Below, one piece after another: positions 9,347 through 20,071 of a stretch of DNA of 25,829 nt. Source of the stretch: Volvariella volvacea V23 (Eukaryota > Basidiomycota > Agaricomycetes > Agaricales > Pluteaceae); NCBI GenBank assembly GCA_000349905.1, contig KB722777.1, forward strand, positions 127,102 to 152,930. The letters are read 5' to 3'. Under the pieces are notes generated by a model, which made no database searches, was not told the origin of the DNA, and worked only from the letters and a program-made list of their open reading frames with translations. Both the position numbers and the translations under genes were made by a program. Positions within the stretch are counted from its first letter, which is position 1. Each line of letters opens with the position of its first letter.

Positions 9347-9604
9347 CTTTTGCTTATGCCATTCCAGTGCATGTAGGAAACGCTAGTAGAGGTGCGGTGT
9401 GTGCTTCACGACTATGGCTCGAGTTAGGAAGGATGGTAACGACATCCTACACATTTGGTCTGGTTCTGTGTCCAACCCTTATTCACCCAGTACGAGGGTC
9501 GAAAGAGCCGATAGGCAGGTGGTAGTCTTGATGCGAGTGCGTGCGGAAAAGACAAATGTAAAATGTCAGCAAGGCATGGGTGTTGAGACCAATTAGACAA
9601 AATA
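9347..9604. repeat. Diverged interspersed repeat, copy 2
   Basis: Same orientation as copy 1 at 4707-4978; the blocks match in the same order over about 260 nt. The strongest segment is 9397-9440. A 65-codon forward frame at 9399-9596 lies inside it but is not preserved in copy 1, where the same strand is broken by stops and indels, so I do not call it a gene. Confidence 0.6.
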
Positions 9605-11176
9605 CTTAACTATAACACGAGGAAATCCCAAGAAGTATTAGGACGCCCTTTCGCGATGTGCATCTACAATAAAGCATATTTGGGCCGTATCTCCACACAT
9701 ATGGCATCAAAACAGATAGATCATCGATATAACGCAACGAAAAATTTGATAACGATGTATATTACACTGCATAGTGTGTAATGGAGACTATAGGGGAGAG
9801 TGCTCAGGGGATCGTAAAAGGAGAAGAGAGGATTACATATATGTAACGGAGACAGGGAAAAAGTTCGAAGGTCAACAGTGAAATAATGAATGTCACGTTA
9901 TGTATGTATCAGGCTTAAAAATAAATACGAATGGTGATCAGAAGTTGGTGGAATAGAAAAAATGGCAGAGGAAGACGAAACAGGAAAGAGAAAGACGGAA
10001 AGGATAAAAGATGATATATAAGAAGCATAAGAGTCAGTAAGGAGAATAAATATCCACGTGGGGAGTCGAGACAAGTTACCATCTCATCTATCCAGGATGG
10101 AATAGAGAAGGGAAGGGATCACGCACGACTCAGAATAAAAACTATAGGAATAGAGTGAGCACTTGTAGCGATGAGAGAGAAGTAGAGATGAGAAAGGCAT
10201 ATGTGACGCATAGAACCAAACAATAAAACCTGATTAAAGCATATATGGACACAATCCTCTTTGACGATCATCACCATCTCCAACGGAAGGGGATGAGTGG
10301 ATGCGACAAGGGGAAATTGCGAATCTCGATGAGATCAAGGAAGGAATAATAACGCAACGAGTGGATACTGGACATTGATCGACTTTTGTCGACCATATCG
10401 GTGAGATAAACTCGCGCTCGCGGGCAAACGAAGGTAGGGGGGTATATGTAGTACTTGAAACCGAACAAGGGACGACTGGAAGATGATAAGTGTATGTGAA
10501 ATGAATGGACGAATAAAAGAATGCATAGTGTCGACACGAACTTGAAGCATAAGACTGAAATATCTGCATCAGAAGATGTCGAAAATGAATGAAGGTTTTC
10601 TTTGAGCACAATTGAATTTTTCCTAGCATTCGCTGTCGGTGAGGCTAGATGAGAGATTGCGATTATGATGTGGTGAGGTATGTATAATGAAGTTGATATG
10701 CTGGTCGTATATTCATATCGTCGTCGTTAGCCTTGTTGTCATTCGAGTCGTCGCTTCTTCGTAAAACAAAACCCTACCCAAAAGCCCGCAAGAGCAGAGG
10801 GTCGTGGGTTCAATTAGTGAGTAATCCACTCGTCGGTTATTATACTTTCTCTATGTGTTGGTATGCTCGATGAGGTTGCAAGTATTTTGGACTAGGAAAG
10901 GGGGTAGGTGCCGAGGATGTGGATGTGATGATGTTCGTGTCCGATCAGCTTTGAGGAGCACGGATGGGGTTCAAGGGGTATACGCATTTTGGTTGATGCG
11001 GGAAGCTTGATTGAGTTGTGTAGTTTCAATGTTGCTTGGTTGTGCGTTCATAGCCTTCAATTGAGTTGATAAAGAAGGGAAGGGCGTGGGGTATCAACAC
11101 CAAGTTAGAGACTAACGTGGCGTTCGTAAATCCAGAAGCGAGGCGATAGACCAGAACCAAATATGGCAGGCCAACT
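9605..11176. other. Long non-coding stretch downstream of the LC8-site protein
   Basis: About 1.6 kb without a credible gene. 9780-10230 is A/G-rich on the + strand, hence pyrimidine-rich on the strand of the gene at 11177-15016, and may contain its 3' UTR. Frames at 10234-10629 (-) encode Ser/Phe/His-rich peptides without domain character. A GGGTTCAA at 10806-10814 resembles a tRNA B box but has no partner A box. Confidence 0.5.
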
Positions 11177-14100
11177 TCAAGTCGGCCACCCTCTAACGAT
11201 CCTAGCCGCACCACCACCCACTCTGCCTAAAAAGTTCCAAACCGAAGCAGTGCCATCAATGCCCACGTTACCCGCTCCAGCTGCAGCTGCAGCATCTACT
11301 CCACCCCATCCCCATCCACCGCCACCTCCACCAACAGCACCACCTAACCACCCACCACCAACACCAGCGATGCCCAGAACTCCATGTCGAGCAGCGGCGC
11401 CGTTCATCCCAAACCCTTCCCCAACGACACCACCAAGGGTATTGAAAGCATGCCAGGCTGATCTATCGTAGTAAGTCGGACCACCAGGTATAACGATCTG
11501 AGTCGGACTCGACTGGAGGCTGCTCAACGCGTAACCTAGGAACGTCGAGATCCCCACCGCCAACAACGCAGTGCTCAGCGAAATTCCTCCTCCAGATCCA
11601 GGGTCCGCACCAGCACCCCCTGCGGCATCACCAGCCTCAGAAGGTACTCCATTCTTGCCGTAAACGTAGGTGTTGTAGATGTTGAAGAACTTGCCCGATC
11701 GCCTACGTGAACTGCCTGACGACCCGCTAGAAGAACCGCGTTTCATCCTCCCGTTCCGTTCTGCGTTCTCGACGATCTTGTCAATAACTAAACACCCGAC
11801 GCCTAGTTCCTCTTTGAGCGCTTTCCACTCTTCAACAGTTTCTTCGCTTAGGAAAGCTTGGTTGCTATGGTCGTGGAGAGGATCAATGTTAACATCGGGT
11901 GTTGATAATAGTCCGTCGATAGTAGTGGTTGATGTGGAGGTAGCAGAAGTAGAAGGCTTGACTCCATTCAATGGCGCAGGGATACTATCGAGACCCGCAC
12001 CAGGGTGGTATTTCCTCAACAGCTCCATTTTGGAGCTCCACTCTTCCTCTTGGGTGGTGATCTGATGATACGAAGGTGGGGGCAGCTGTTGGTCCTGGCC
12101 CTGGTCTTGCAATGGCTTAGAACTAGCACGAGGTGTAGGAGGTATGATTGTAGATGAAGACGATGCCAAGCTCTCGTCGTGCTCGTTGAATGGAGAAGAC
12201 GAGCGGGTTGTTGCGGAAGACTGGTGCTCTTCGACGATAACGACGGGCTCGGTTTGAATCTCCATCTCAACGTGGGCCTTGGCCTCTGCCTCGACTTCGA
12301 CTTTCAACACGCTCGCCTCGTCCCCTTGAAGAGCGTCCGTTTGAATGTCCATGTCGACTGTCTTCTTTTCGACCAACGCTGGTAGGGGTTCTGTCTGAGC
12401 CTCAAGCTCCACGCGTGCGGGTTTTACTTCGGGGTCAGTCTGAATGCTCAAAGAAGCGGTGACGGTCTTGGGTTCCGGATCTGTCTGAGTTTGGATGGAG
12501 GAAGTGAACCATTCGGGTTCATACTGCGTAGAACTATCCGAATATTCTTTAAGCTCTTCGAATGTTGTCAATGTAGGCGTCGGTTCGAGTTTGTTAGCGC
12601 GAGAGGCCACTTTCTTCTGAACAGTGTATCAGGGATACCTATCGTCACACAATACTCAAGGAGACCACCTACCCTGGTTTTCCTGGTAATGATCGTCTGG
12701 ATGACATCCTCTTCATCCTCATCTTCGTCATCTACAGCCGTAGACACACTCTCAACTTCCTCCTCCATTCCACCCTTATGTTCGGGCTCGCTATCCTCAT
12801 CTTCCAATCCCCACTTCATCTTCCCCAACAACTCTGCTCCCAAACTCTTACTCAACGTATTATTCGCACTTGCAGGACCACTCATCCCCGGCCCACTCAA
12901 CCCGTGCTGCAAGCTATTCCTCATCTCGTCCATCTCAAACTTCATCCTATCAATAGTCTCCTTGAGAAGCATATTCTCTTGTTTTTGCTCGTCGAGCTGA
13001 GCGTGGGCTTGTTGAGCAATGAGGAGCTCGTTCTCGAGCTGGATGATGCGCTCTTCCCAGCTGTCTCGCTCGCGTGCCCACTTGATGGTTTCGACATCGT
13101 GGAGGGAGATAGTTTCTCGGAGGTCGCGAATGATTTCTTCTCGGTTGCGGAGATCATCTCGGTATTTATCCGAGAAGCCTAGGGATTGGAGTGGTTAGAT
13201 AGGGGTTGATAGGGAATAGGGGTAAGCGAGTGGATATACGCGTGTAGGGAAGTAACGCGTAGAGAAAGGGAGAACAGAATTGGGCTACTTACTGCATTGC
13301 TCCTGGTACTGTCGCTGAAGGCTGGTATATGTAACCCGAGCGTGTTCGAGAGCCTTGGTATACTTCGCTACTTCGGATTCCAACGCGCTGATTTGCTGCA
13401 TATTTTGTCTCTACAAGAGTCACAAACGTCAGCCACAACCGCCTGCACAACTGCGCGTCAAACGCGCATATACCTACCTCTTTCGACCGCAACTCCTTCT
13501 CTTCCCTCTTCATGGCGCTCAGCTCAGTCTGCATTCCATCCAATCGACCCTGCATGTCCTCAAGATCTGCTTCGTGTTGTCCCAGCTTAATCTGCAACGT
13601 TCTCTCGGCCTCCATCAGCTTCCTGCTTAACTCGGTATTAGCTCTCTGTAGCACCTCCAACCGATCAATGGGCTCCATAGACGCATTTGAGCTCGTGGTA
13701 GAACGGTCCATTACGAGACCCAGCGATGTTTCGTCCTCTTCTTCGCCAGCAGAATCAGAGTCGTGATCGTCCGGGTCGGAATCGGAATCTGCGTCTGCGT
13801 CTAAACCGGGGCGAGCGCGTCGCGGCATTGGGAAGGAATTGAGGAAAGAGTCGTCGTTCTCGTCTCCCGAACCTGACCCTTCGCCTCTTCCACCAAACCT
13901 AGGAGCAAGAGAGCCGGAGACGAGTTCGAACGAAGAATCCGCGCTCGTAATGGTGTGATTGAGATCATCGCGATCGTCAGCATCACCGTAGTGGCCAAAA
14001 TTATTGAATGAGATGTGGGGTTGGGAGAGTGCGCGGGAGTGTGGACGGGATGGAGGGCCGCTGAAAATATGTGGTGATTGGGATGGAGAGAAGGTGGGTT

Positions 14101-15016
14101 CTGGCGACATTGGAGATGGAGAGGTTGGATTTGAAGCTCCACCACGATTACGACTCGCGTTGCGACTTGAATTGCGGCTTCCGTTGCGACTGGCACTACG
14201 GCTAGGACCCCGACTCCAGTCCCCAGACTACAGTGACATTCGCTCTCAGTACTTAATGCAGTAGTGTAAGATCAAGCTTACCTCAGAGTCACTTCTACTC
14301 CCAGCATCGCTCTTCCGTCTCGAGGCAGGAGCAGGGCGCTTGTTGTTCCAACTCGAGGGCGCAGTCAATGGTCGAGAGCGTTGCCGTCTCTCTGTATCGA
14401 ATGGTGATGCCTTATTCTGTGGTGTATGAGGCGGAGGACCGAGCGAAGATCGTCTACTCGATATCGGGTATGGTGGTGGATTACCAGCTGACTCGGAACT
14501 TGAGGACCTTGCAAACGCTGGTGAACGTTGATCGCGGTCATCCCCCCTACCCCTCAACACACCATTGCCACCACCACTGTCTCCCTCGTTTCCACTCCCA
14601 TTACCTGCTTCTTCCGCTGCTTCTTCGGCGTTGCCTGGACTTGTAGGTGGACTAGTTTTAGTCTTCTCAGCCACGAATCCGAGAAGTATTTGCGGCGTAA
14701 CTTCCAATCCTGGATTCGATGCCAAGAGACTCTTCATCATCTCCATTTCCTGATCGGACATGAGTTGAACACCGTTGTAGACTTGCGAAAAAGCCTTGAA
14801 CACGTCGACGAGCGCGTCTGCGGGTATGACAGGATCTCCGGCATCGTTAAGGTAGGAGTCTGGGTGATTGTTGAATATGTCGTGTAGGTTCTGTTCGATA
14901 TCTGCAATTGATTTTCTGCTTCGACCGTATAGATCCTTTAGAAACACAGGGGGTTTGGATTCCTCATTAGTATCAATACTATCGGCAGCGACAAGGGGGG
15001 TTCCGGAGGAGGTCAT
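11177..15016 (-). CDS. EF-hand-like / coiled-coil / LC8-site / transmembrane protein, 1182 aa (candidate dynein adaptor)
   Basis: Five exons: 15016-14282, 14227-13478, 13410-13293, 13178-12673 and 12616-11177. The introns are 54, 67, 114, 56 nt, each with GT(AAGC/AGGT/AAGT/AGGT) and YAG, and the frame is kept throughout. Residues 30-120 are helical and resemble EF-hand or EF-hand-derived folds (DIFNNHPDSYLNDAGDPVIP, then ALVDVFKAF). Residues 125-430 are disordered and rich in Ser, Pro, Arg and Asp. Residues about 432-625 form a long coiled coil. Residues 743-826 carry five sites of the form [IA]QT[DE]P, typical LC8/DYNLL ligands. Residues about 1047-1070 (ISLSTALLAVGISTFLGYAL) are the only transmembrane segment, preceded by a basic patch (SSRRRSGKFF). 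The last 112 residues are Gly/Trp-rich. I know no named homologue; a role linking a membrane to dynein is inferred. A golgin or another tail-region-anchored tether is the main alternative. Confidence 0.78.
11516..11587 (-). other. Transmembrane segment of the LC8-site protein
   Basis: Encodes about 24 uncharged residues (ISLSTALLAVGISTFLGYAL and onward) between a basic cytosolic-type flank and a Gly-rich, nearly uncharged tail of 112 residues. As the sole hydrophobic segment, near the C-terminus, it predicts single-pass anchoring with the coiled coil in the cytosol. The tail is too long for a classical tail anchor and ends RGWPT rather than the PPPX of animal KASH peptides. Confidence 0.6.
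12248..12499 (-). repeat. Array of five LC8 (dynein light chain) QT motifs
   Basis: Within exon 5 the peptide carries SIQTQTDPE, SIQTDPE, EAQTEP, DIQTDA and EIQTEP, with Gln at residues 745/747, 762, 777, 795 and 824. The spacing is 15 to 29 residues in an acidic, Pro-containing, probably disordered stretch. LC8 ligands use a TQT, IQT or VQT anchor followed by an acidic residue. Tandem arrays, as in yeast Nup159 and Pac11, bind several LC8 dimers in a beads-on-string arrangement. Confidence 0.7.
14144..14203 (-). repeat. Short tandem repeat encoding an SRN-x motif
   Basis: At the beginning of exon 2 (residues 254-273) an approximately 12-nt unit is repeated five times with variation. It encodes SRSA, SRNG, SRNS, SRNA and SRNR. 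The stretch is basic and phosphorylatable and lies in the disordered N-terminal linker. Length variation between strains is expected. Confidence 0.7.
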
Positions 15017-15024
15017 GGTTGGAT

Positions 15025-15039
15025 TTAAAGGCTCACCAT
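15025..15039 (-). promoter_or_regulatory. Four-codon upstream ORF before the LC8-site protein
   Basis: On the minus strand an ATG in strong context (acaaacATGG) opens a frame of ATG and three codons, then TAA. It ends 8 nt before the main ATG at 15016. If transcribed it would sit in the leader and could lower or condition translation. The same bases (ATG-GTGAGC) could instead be a splice donor of a leader intron. Confidence 0.35.
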
Positions 15040-16021
15040 GTTTGTGTTGTTTGTGAGCGAGGTAATAAAGGAACTAAAAAGACAAAGAGAACTTTACCAT
15101 GTAATGCCACAGGACTCTGGTTGGACAATGCGATTTCCAACCTCCGTGTTTGGCCTTATTTAGTTGCTATCCGCGCTGCACGTGATCGTTCTCCTTGCCT
15201 CCATTGCTGGAGGAGTCATTAATCCATCAACACGAGGCAGAGGGGAGGGCAGTGTGAGAACGATTCAAGACCAGCGGTATGCATGAGACAGCCACTTGTA
15301 TTCGAGCATGACCAAGGGTTGCGCCATCCAAGAACAATTTTGACATTCTGAATTGATGTCCTTGCATGCCAAATGCCGAAATTTCATGTGGATTTCTGGC
15401 CCACCTTTCCCCTAGATTTCCAGGACAGAATATTCCAGTAGAATCTCACGATGTCTCTAGGACAATCGGAACGTGCCATCTGCATTCAGGTTAAACCCGA
15501 AATTTTCAGGACTGCACTCGCAGCACAAAAACCACGAATCTACTAAACAACAGAACTCTGAGCCAATTCGAGGCAAGCCCTATAACAAAGCAGCCTCGTC
15601 CGGGTAATTGTATCCACAATTCAGGAATGTTTCGCATGTCCTCTAAGAATGTCCACTACAAGGCCATGCGCCAATTAAGTCTTGGGTTTCACATTTTAAT
15701 GGACAGGAACTTGATGCCTCCCCTCGTCAAGGGTGAGCAACCTACTCGTCAAATCAAGTTATAACCATCTAGATCCAACCAGTAGTGGTAAAACATATGA
15801 TGGCGATGTGAACATATTTCTACCACTAAAAACTGGAAGAGGTGACATGCAGATGCGTCCAGCGCATCAATCATATAATTTATTGGAAACGAACCACAGC
15901 CTCTCTCGCTTCTTCCAACAATAAATATCCCAAAATTCCTGTGAAAGGCTGTCCTGAAACTGTGAAGGCATGTCAACGGTACATGGTCTTGAGACTGGAA
16001 GAGCGGGGTGCTAGAACGAGG
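15040..16021. other. Intergenic region between the LC8-site gene and the FunK1 gene
   Basis: Contains the promoter side of the LC8-site gene and the 3' side of the FunK1 gene. I see no gene. An in-frame 47-codon continuation of the FunK1 gene (about 15975-15835, minus strand) is possible if gtgagc at the end of its exon 6 is a donor; see the FunK1 entry. 15340-15560 is rich in short imperfect repeats of the ttcagga / aaattt type, without clear structure. Confidence 0.5.
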
Positions 16022-18450
16022 TTAAGTTGATGGATAATAGAGAAGAGGGGCAAGTGTATGGCTCACGTCAAGATCTCCAGCATGATGATCCGCAGTAATT
16101 GCGTTCGATTTGAAACGTTTCTGAACAAGTGATTATTGAACACCTGTAGAGCGGAACAAATAGAATATACTCACCCTCGGGTTTAACTGCTCATCCATCG
16201 ATTCCAATGCGCGCTTGTTCGCATTTGAAGGTGCGCTTGGTACAAAACGCTAAATAATGCGATTTAAGACAATCATTCCTCAACGATTCAGGTGCCATAG
16301 AACTAACGCTGGCTGGTAAAGGTTGAGCATTTGTTGAGTACTCGTCTCCTAAAACCTGAGTCTCCGTCTTTACTGGTAGAGGATTTCTTTCTAGAAAGAT
16401 TGGGTCCCCCTCTTCACGAAGTCTCCTGATCTCCTTTAAAAGAAGCCTCTGCATGTAGTCGTGCAGATGAAATTCGTACTCCTCTCCTGACCCTGTCCCG
16501 GCGATATTGTACCAAGGGATAGTCAAATAATAGAGCATTGAGTTCAGCATCTTGGCGAATGGCTTGAATCTTGCTTCTTGGGAGAAATATTCAGTAGGAA
16601 ACCTTTTGAGATCTGCAAAAGGCCGCGACGTTCCATCGCCTACTTTCTTAGCACTGAGACGCTGGAATAGCTTTCCCCTGCCTTGCTGCAATGCCTCCAT
16701 CTCCGAATCCGCTATTGTGTGATTGACAGGCCATAAGCGATTGAAAAAAAGAACTAGCGCGCAAAAGACGGATTCTGCGTCATGCACAGCGCCATGCTTG
16801 AACGACTCATCTGCGTCCCTCGACGCATCCCTTAAGGCAAGCGAATTGAGTGTCTGTTGATAATACTCGTCCCAAAAGGTTTTCTCCTGCATGTCCGCAT
16901 ATTTGTCAATGCCACGAACCGAATCTTGAATCATCTCGATTTCGCATGGTGTAAACGTGCGTAAAAGTATGGAGCTAGGTGCAATGACGTCGCTTGCCAT
17001 AAAAATAGGCGTACCCTGCACGAACATTGAAAAATGAGCACAGATAACCTGTTGACTATACGTACAGTGGCATTCACCAACTCATTTTCGCTGCTTCTGA
17101 GATCAGTGGCGTGATCGAAATCAGCTAGCGCAACTTTAACTCGTCCTCTGTGTAAGAAATTAGTGCTATGTCTAAAATACGTTTCATGACCTACGCTTTC
17201 TCTCCATCAATGTCGCACATGAATCGGTAATTGTGGTATCCGGTGGTATGGAGTGTGTCTTCTAGAGACCCCACCGTGTTTCGTGTGTTTAGTGATGATA
17301 CCGTTGGCCAACCTATCCTACAATCCTCGGGAGGAAGGAGGACATTTGTCCAACTTACATCGCGGTGCATGATTCCCTTCTCGTGAACCAAATATCGCAA
17401 TACTAAAGCCCCCGCCTGTCAGCTTGAAAAGAGAAAATGTAAAGCAAAGCTCACCTTAAGAAGGTCATACATAGCCTCCAGAAAACTCAGCACAGAACCG
17501 GCCGAGCAAAGAGGCCTTCCAACGGTTTTCAAGGCAAGTAAGCTGCACGTCCGGCCACCTTCGAACTCAATGAATTTGTCCACTGATAATGAAACGTCAA
17601 TTTGCACTACGCCAGGCGTGCCTTCAAGCCTCGCAAGAAGCGCTCTCTCTCTCCCTAGCTGATTGTCTGCATACCAGGCCAGCTTCAAAACTACCTCCTG
17701 GGATTTATTTGACCCCAGGAGTACCAAAGGCTTACGCCCGTTTCCCCTTCCGGTAAAAATTGGTAGGAGTTTGAACCCCTGGCCTTCTAGTTGAATTAAA
17801 TAGAGCGCAATAGTTCGTCCTGACACCTCGGCCACGTCCTTGAGCAAGAGATGAGGAGGCTGTTTTTCCTGCGTTAATACAAGCTTCATATAAGAGTAGA
17901 GCTTCGGGATGTAATCCTGGTCGTTCCATGATACTTGGGGCCATATTTCTTGACTGTCGAGGCTGAGTCTGATAAGCCGAAACCCGTGCGTATTCGCGAT
18001 AAAACCATATTGAACAGGGGAAACGGGCCTGTGGCGAGAAAGGACGAAGAGATAGCGTATGCACTGCCGAACTGGATTTGTTCCAATCTTCAATTCCGCG
18101 ACAGAGACGAGTTTCTGCGCCGCGGGGATATGCACACCTCCAGCGATGCATTTGCCGCTCGCTATCTTCCCTGCCACTTTGCGAGATACAAAAAAGCCCA
18201 CTAAATCAGGCTTTTCGGATGATTCCTCTGGTTGAACTCTCAGAGCTGATTGAGAGTTTTTAACGAAAGCGAGAACTTGCTCGTCGTTTGGCGAAAGATC
18301 GAGAGATGCCCTCGTCAAAATTTCTGACATTGGGATATACTGGACAGCTTCAGGCTTTGCATTTACGATCTTTTTTGTATTCTCCTTAATGGCGGCAATG
18401 GATGAATTAATGACGATGGGTCTTTCATCTGGAATCTCCTTTTCCATCAT
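16022..18450 (-). CDS. FunK1-type fungal protein kinase, 726 aa
   Basis: A protein kinase-like enzyme of the FunK1 family, expanded in mushrooms; substrates unknown. Exons: 18450-17455, 17415-17195, 17147-17066, 17015-16308, 16249-16175 and 16120-16022. Introns are 39, 47, 50, 58 and 54 nt. The N-terminal 240 residues match the family's pre-kinase region (VSVAELKIG...VQYGFIANTHGFRLIRL). The kinase core has VVLKLAWY (Lys256), catalytic IMHRDVSWTNVLL (Asp351, Asn356), LADFDHA (DFD in place of DFG, 415-417) and GTPIFMA. All key residues are present, so activity is plausible. HDAESVFCALVLFF follows. The final two exons (RFVPSAPSNANKR..., then KRFKSNA...) are hidden behind an in-frame stop at 16193-16191 if intron 16307-16250 is missed. 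No in-frame ATG precedes 18450 in the open frame; TATTTATA at 18539-18532 supports this start. The C-terminal end is uncertain, because gtgagc near 16065 may be another donor. Confidence 0.82.
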
Positions 18451-18531
18451 GGGACCGCAGTATATTCCTGGGAGCTTGTGGAAGTCGGGAGCGAAGGTCG
18501 GATTGGTCCTCAATGAGTCTTTACGGGGGGG

Positions 18532-18539
18532 TATAAATA
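18532..18539 (-). promoter_or_regulatory. TATA-like element of the FunK1 gene
   Basis: TATTTATA on the minus strand, about 82 nt upstream of the first in-frame ATG (18450). The spacing suits a start near 18505 and a 55-nt leader, and argues against initiation at a non-ATG codon further upstream. Confidence 0.35.
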
Positions 18540-20071
18540 TTGGATACCATGATTGGTATATGACGTGGGATAGCTTGTGGGGCTTACGTTGGTTGCTCCA
18601 CTACAGGTATATCACAGCATCGAGAGAGGGGTACGACGACCTGTCTCAGGAGTTTTCCTTCATACTGAAACTTCAGGGACCCATATTGTCAGTGGTCAGT
18701 GTACCAGGTACTGGACCATGGGCTAGCTATGCCAAAGCTACACCGAACACAGTCGTTATGTATAAACCTCGAGTTCAACAAAATCAGAAAAATTGTAAGA
18801 TATCTGTAAACGTACTTAATGTTATTGAAGAGACTGAAAGAAATGAATGAGACGAGGTGGATGTTAGAGTTATATGCTCCTAATTAACGGCGGAATATGC
18901 AGGACATGTTCTATGTGCAGTCTATGTGTACTGCCTCATGCGTCACAAATTTTGGTCAATATACTTCCCGGCAAGGGCCCAAAGGTCACGAGAGTGTACA
19001 AAGCACGTGATCGGTCGAGTTAGTAGTCCACAACTGTTCGGTTTTGGTCGCTAGTTGGCGACTGGCACGACACTGCACCCTCGGGGTTCATTGTAAGTAC
19101 TCAGGTGATTAAATGTTATTGTTTAATTTATTTTCAACACTCTTATAGTGAAGAAATGGGAAGGGCAGCACAAAAATAAAGGTTTGACAGCATTGAGATT
19201 ATCTATTGATTCACTATATGTGCCCGATGATATAAGCGATGGCTCTAATGGCATACTGATGACTGATGAGGTGTATATACTGGATGGGTATGTATTTCGG
19301 AATTAGCATGATAAGAATGGTGGAGGTAGTCCTGGATTCAAGCCCGTGTGGGTAGCAAGACTATTTTTTTTTCCATGGGAGCTAGTGTTACACTCCTTTA
19401 TGACCTGGACCATGGCCCCGTTGCAACCAGGAAGATCAAGGACTCTGCACACAGTATATAGTCTATACATACACATCATAAGCAGGCACTGCATGCATTT
19501 AGCACCTTGGCTACAAGTCCAAATGAGAGGGAGCGGGGTGAAAGGAATTGTTCAATCCAAACTACGTATGTATAGACCGAGTCGCATGCAAACAAACCAG
19601 TTGGACATGTGCGCAAAACAAAACCAAAAAATAGTGTATGAATTCGGATAGATATCAATGCGATGTCAACGTGCACGATTGAGGAGAGTGAGAGAGAAGA
19701 CAGAGGAAAGACAGGGGCAAAGCTAATGAGGAAGAGGAGGGAATATATTGTTGTCTTGTCCGGATGTATGGTGCGTGTGTGTATGTAAGTGCGAGATACC
19801 AGTCAATGTAGGGGTGTAGAGATTGCACATGTACAGAAGCCAAAAAGATACTGTATACACGTACACACAAAAAAGTAACAAGAAGACAGAGAAAAAAGGG
19901 TGTATAAACCAAAAGAGTTGCTCATGAGACACGCAACGCCGTTGGATGATAAATGTAAAATCAAAAAGAGAAAAGAAAGAACAAAAAAGAAATATCAAAC
20001 AGAACAGTGAACGAAATGATGCGGGGGACGACAACCCCTTTAAGAGGTCCACCAGCCAGAACTATACCACT
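18540..20071. other. Intergenic region between the FunK1 and Ssp1-type kinase genes
   Basis: About 1.5 kb without a supportable gene. The forward 153-codon frame reaching 18850 is mainly the antisense of the FunK1 5' end. 19650-20060 is A/G-rich on the + strand (pyrimidine-rich on the minus strand) and is the likely 3' UTR of the Ssp1-type gene. At 19366-19374 a run of T follows a ggattcaagccc sequence; see the rejected list. Confidence 0.5.

Noticed and set aside
9399..9596. 65-codon ATG frame in the intergenic region
   Set aside because: Lies within repeat copy 2 and is not maintained in copy 1; no motif.
10234..10629. 131-codon minus-strand frame with overlapping frames in other phases
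   Set aside because: Three overlapping frames of similar length in a pyrimidine-rich strand; no domain character.
10795..10835. tRNA-like B box (ggttcaa)
   Set aside because: No matching A box, no cloverleaf pairing, no pol III terminator nearby.
19325..19375. ggattcaagccc followed by a run of T, resembling a tRNA T arm plus pol III terminator
   Set aside because: The supposed T stem does not pair and there is no A box upstream; possibly a tRNA-derived relic but unsupported.
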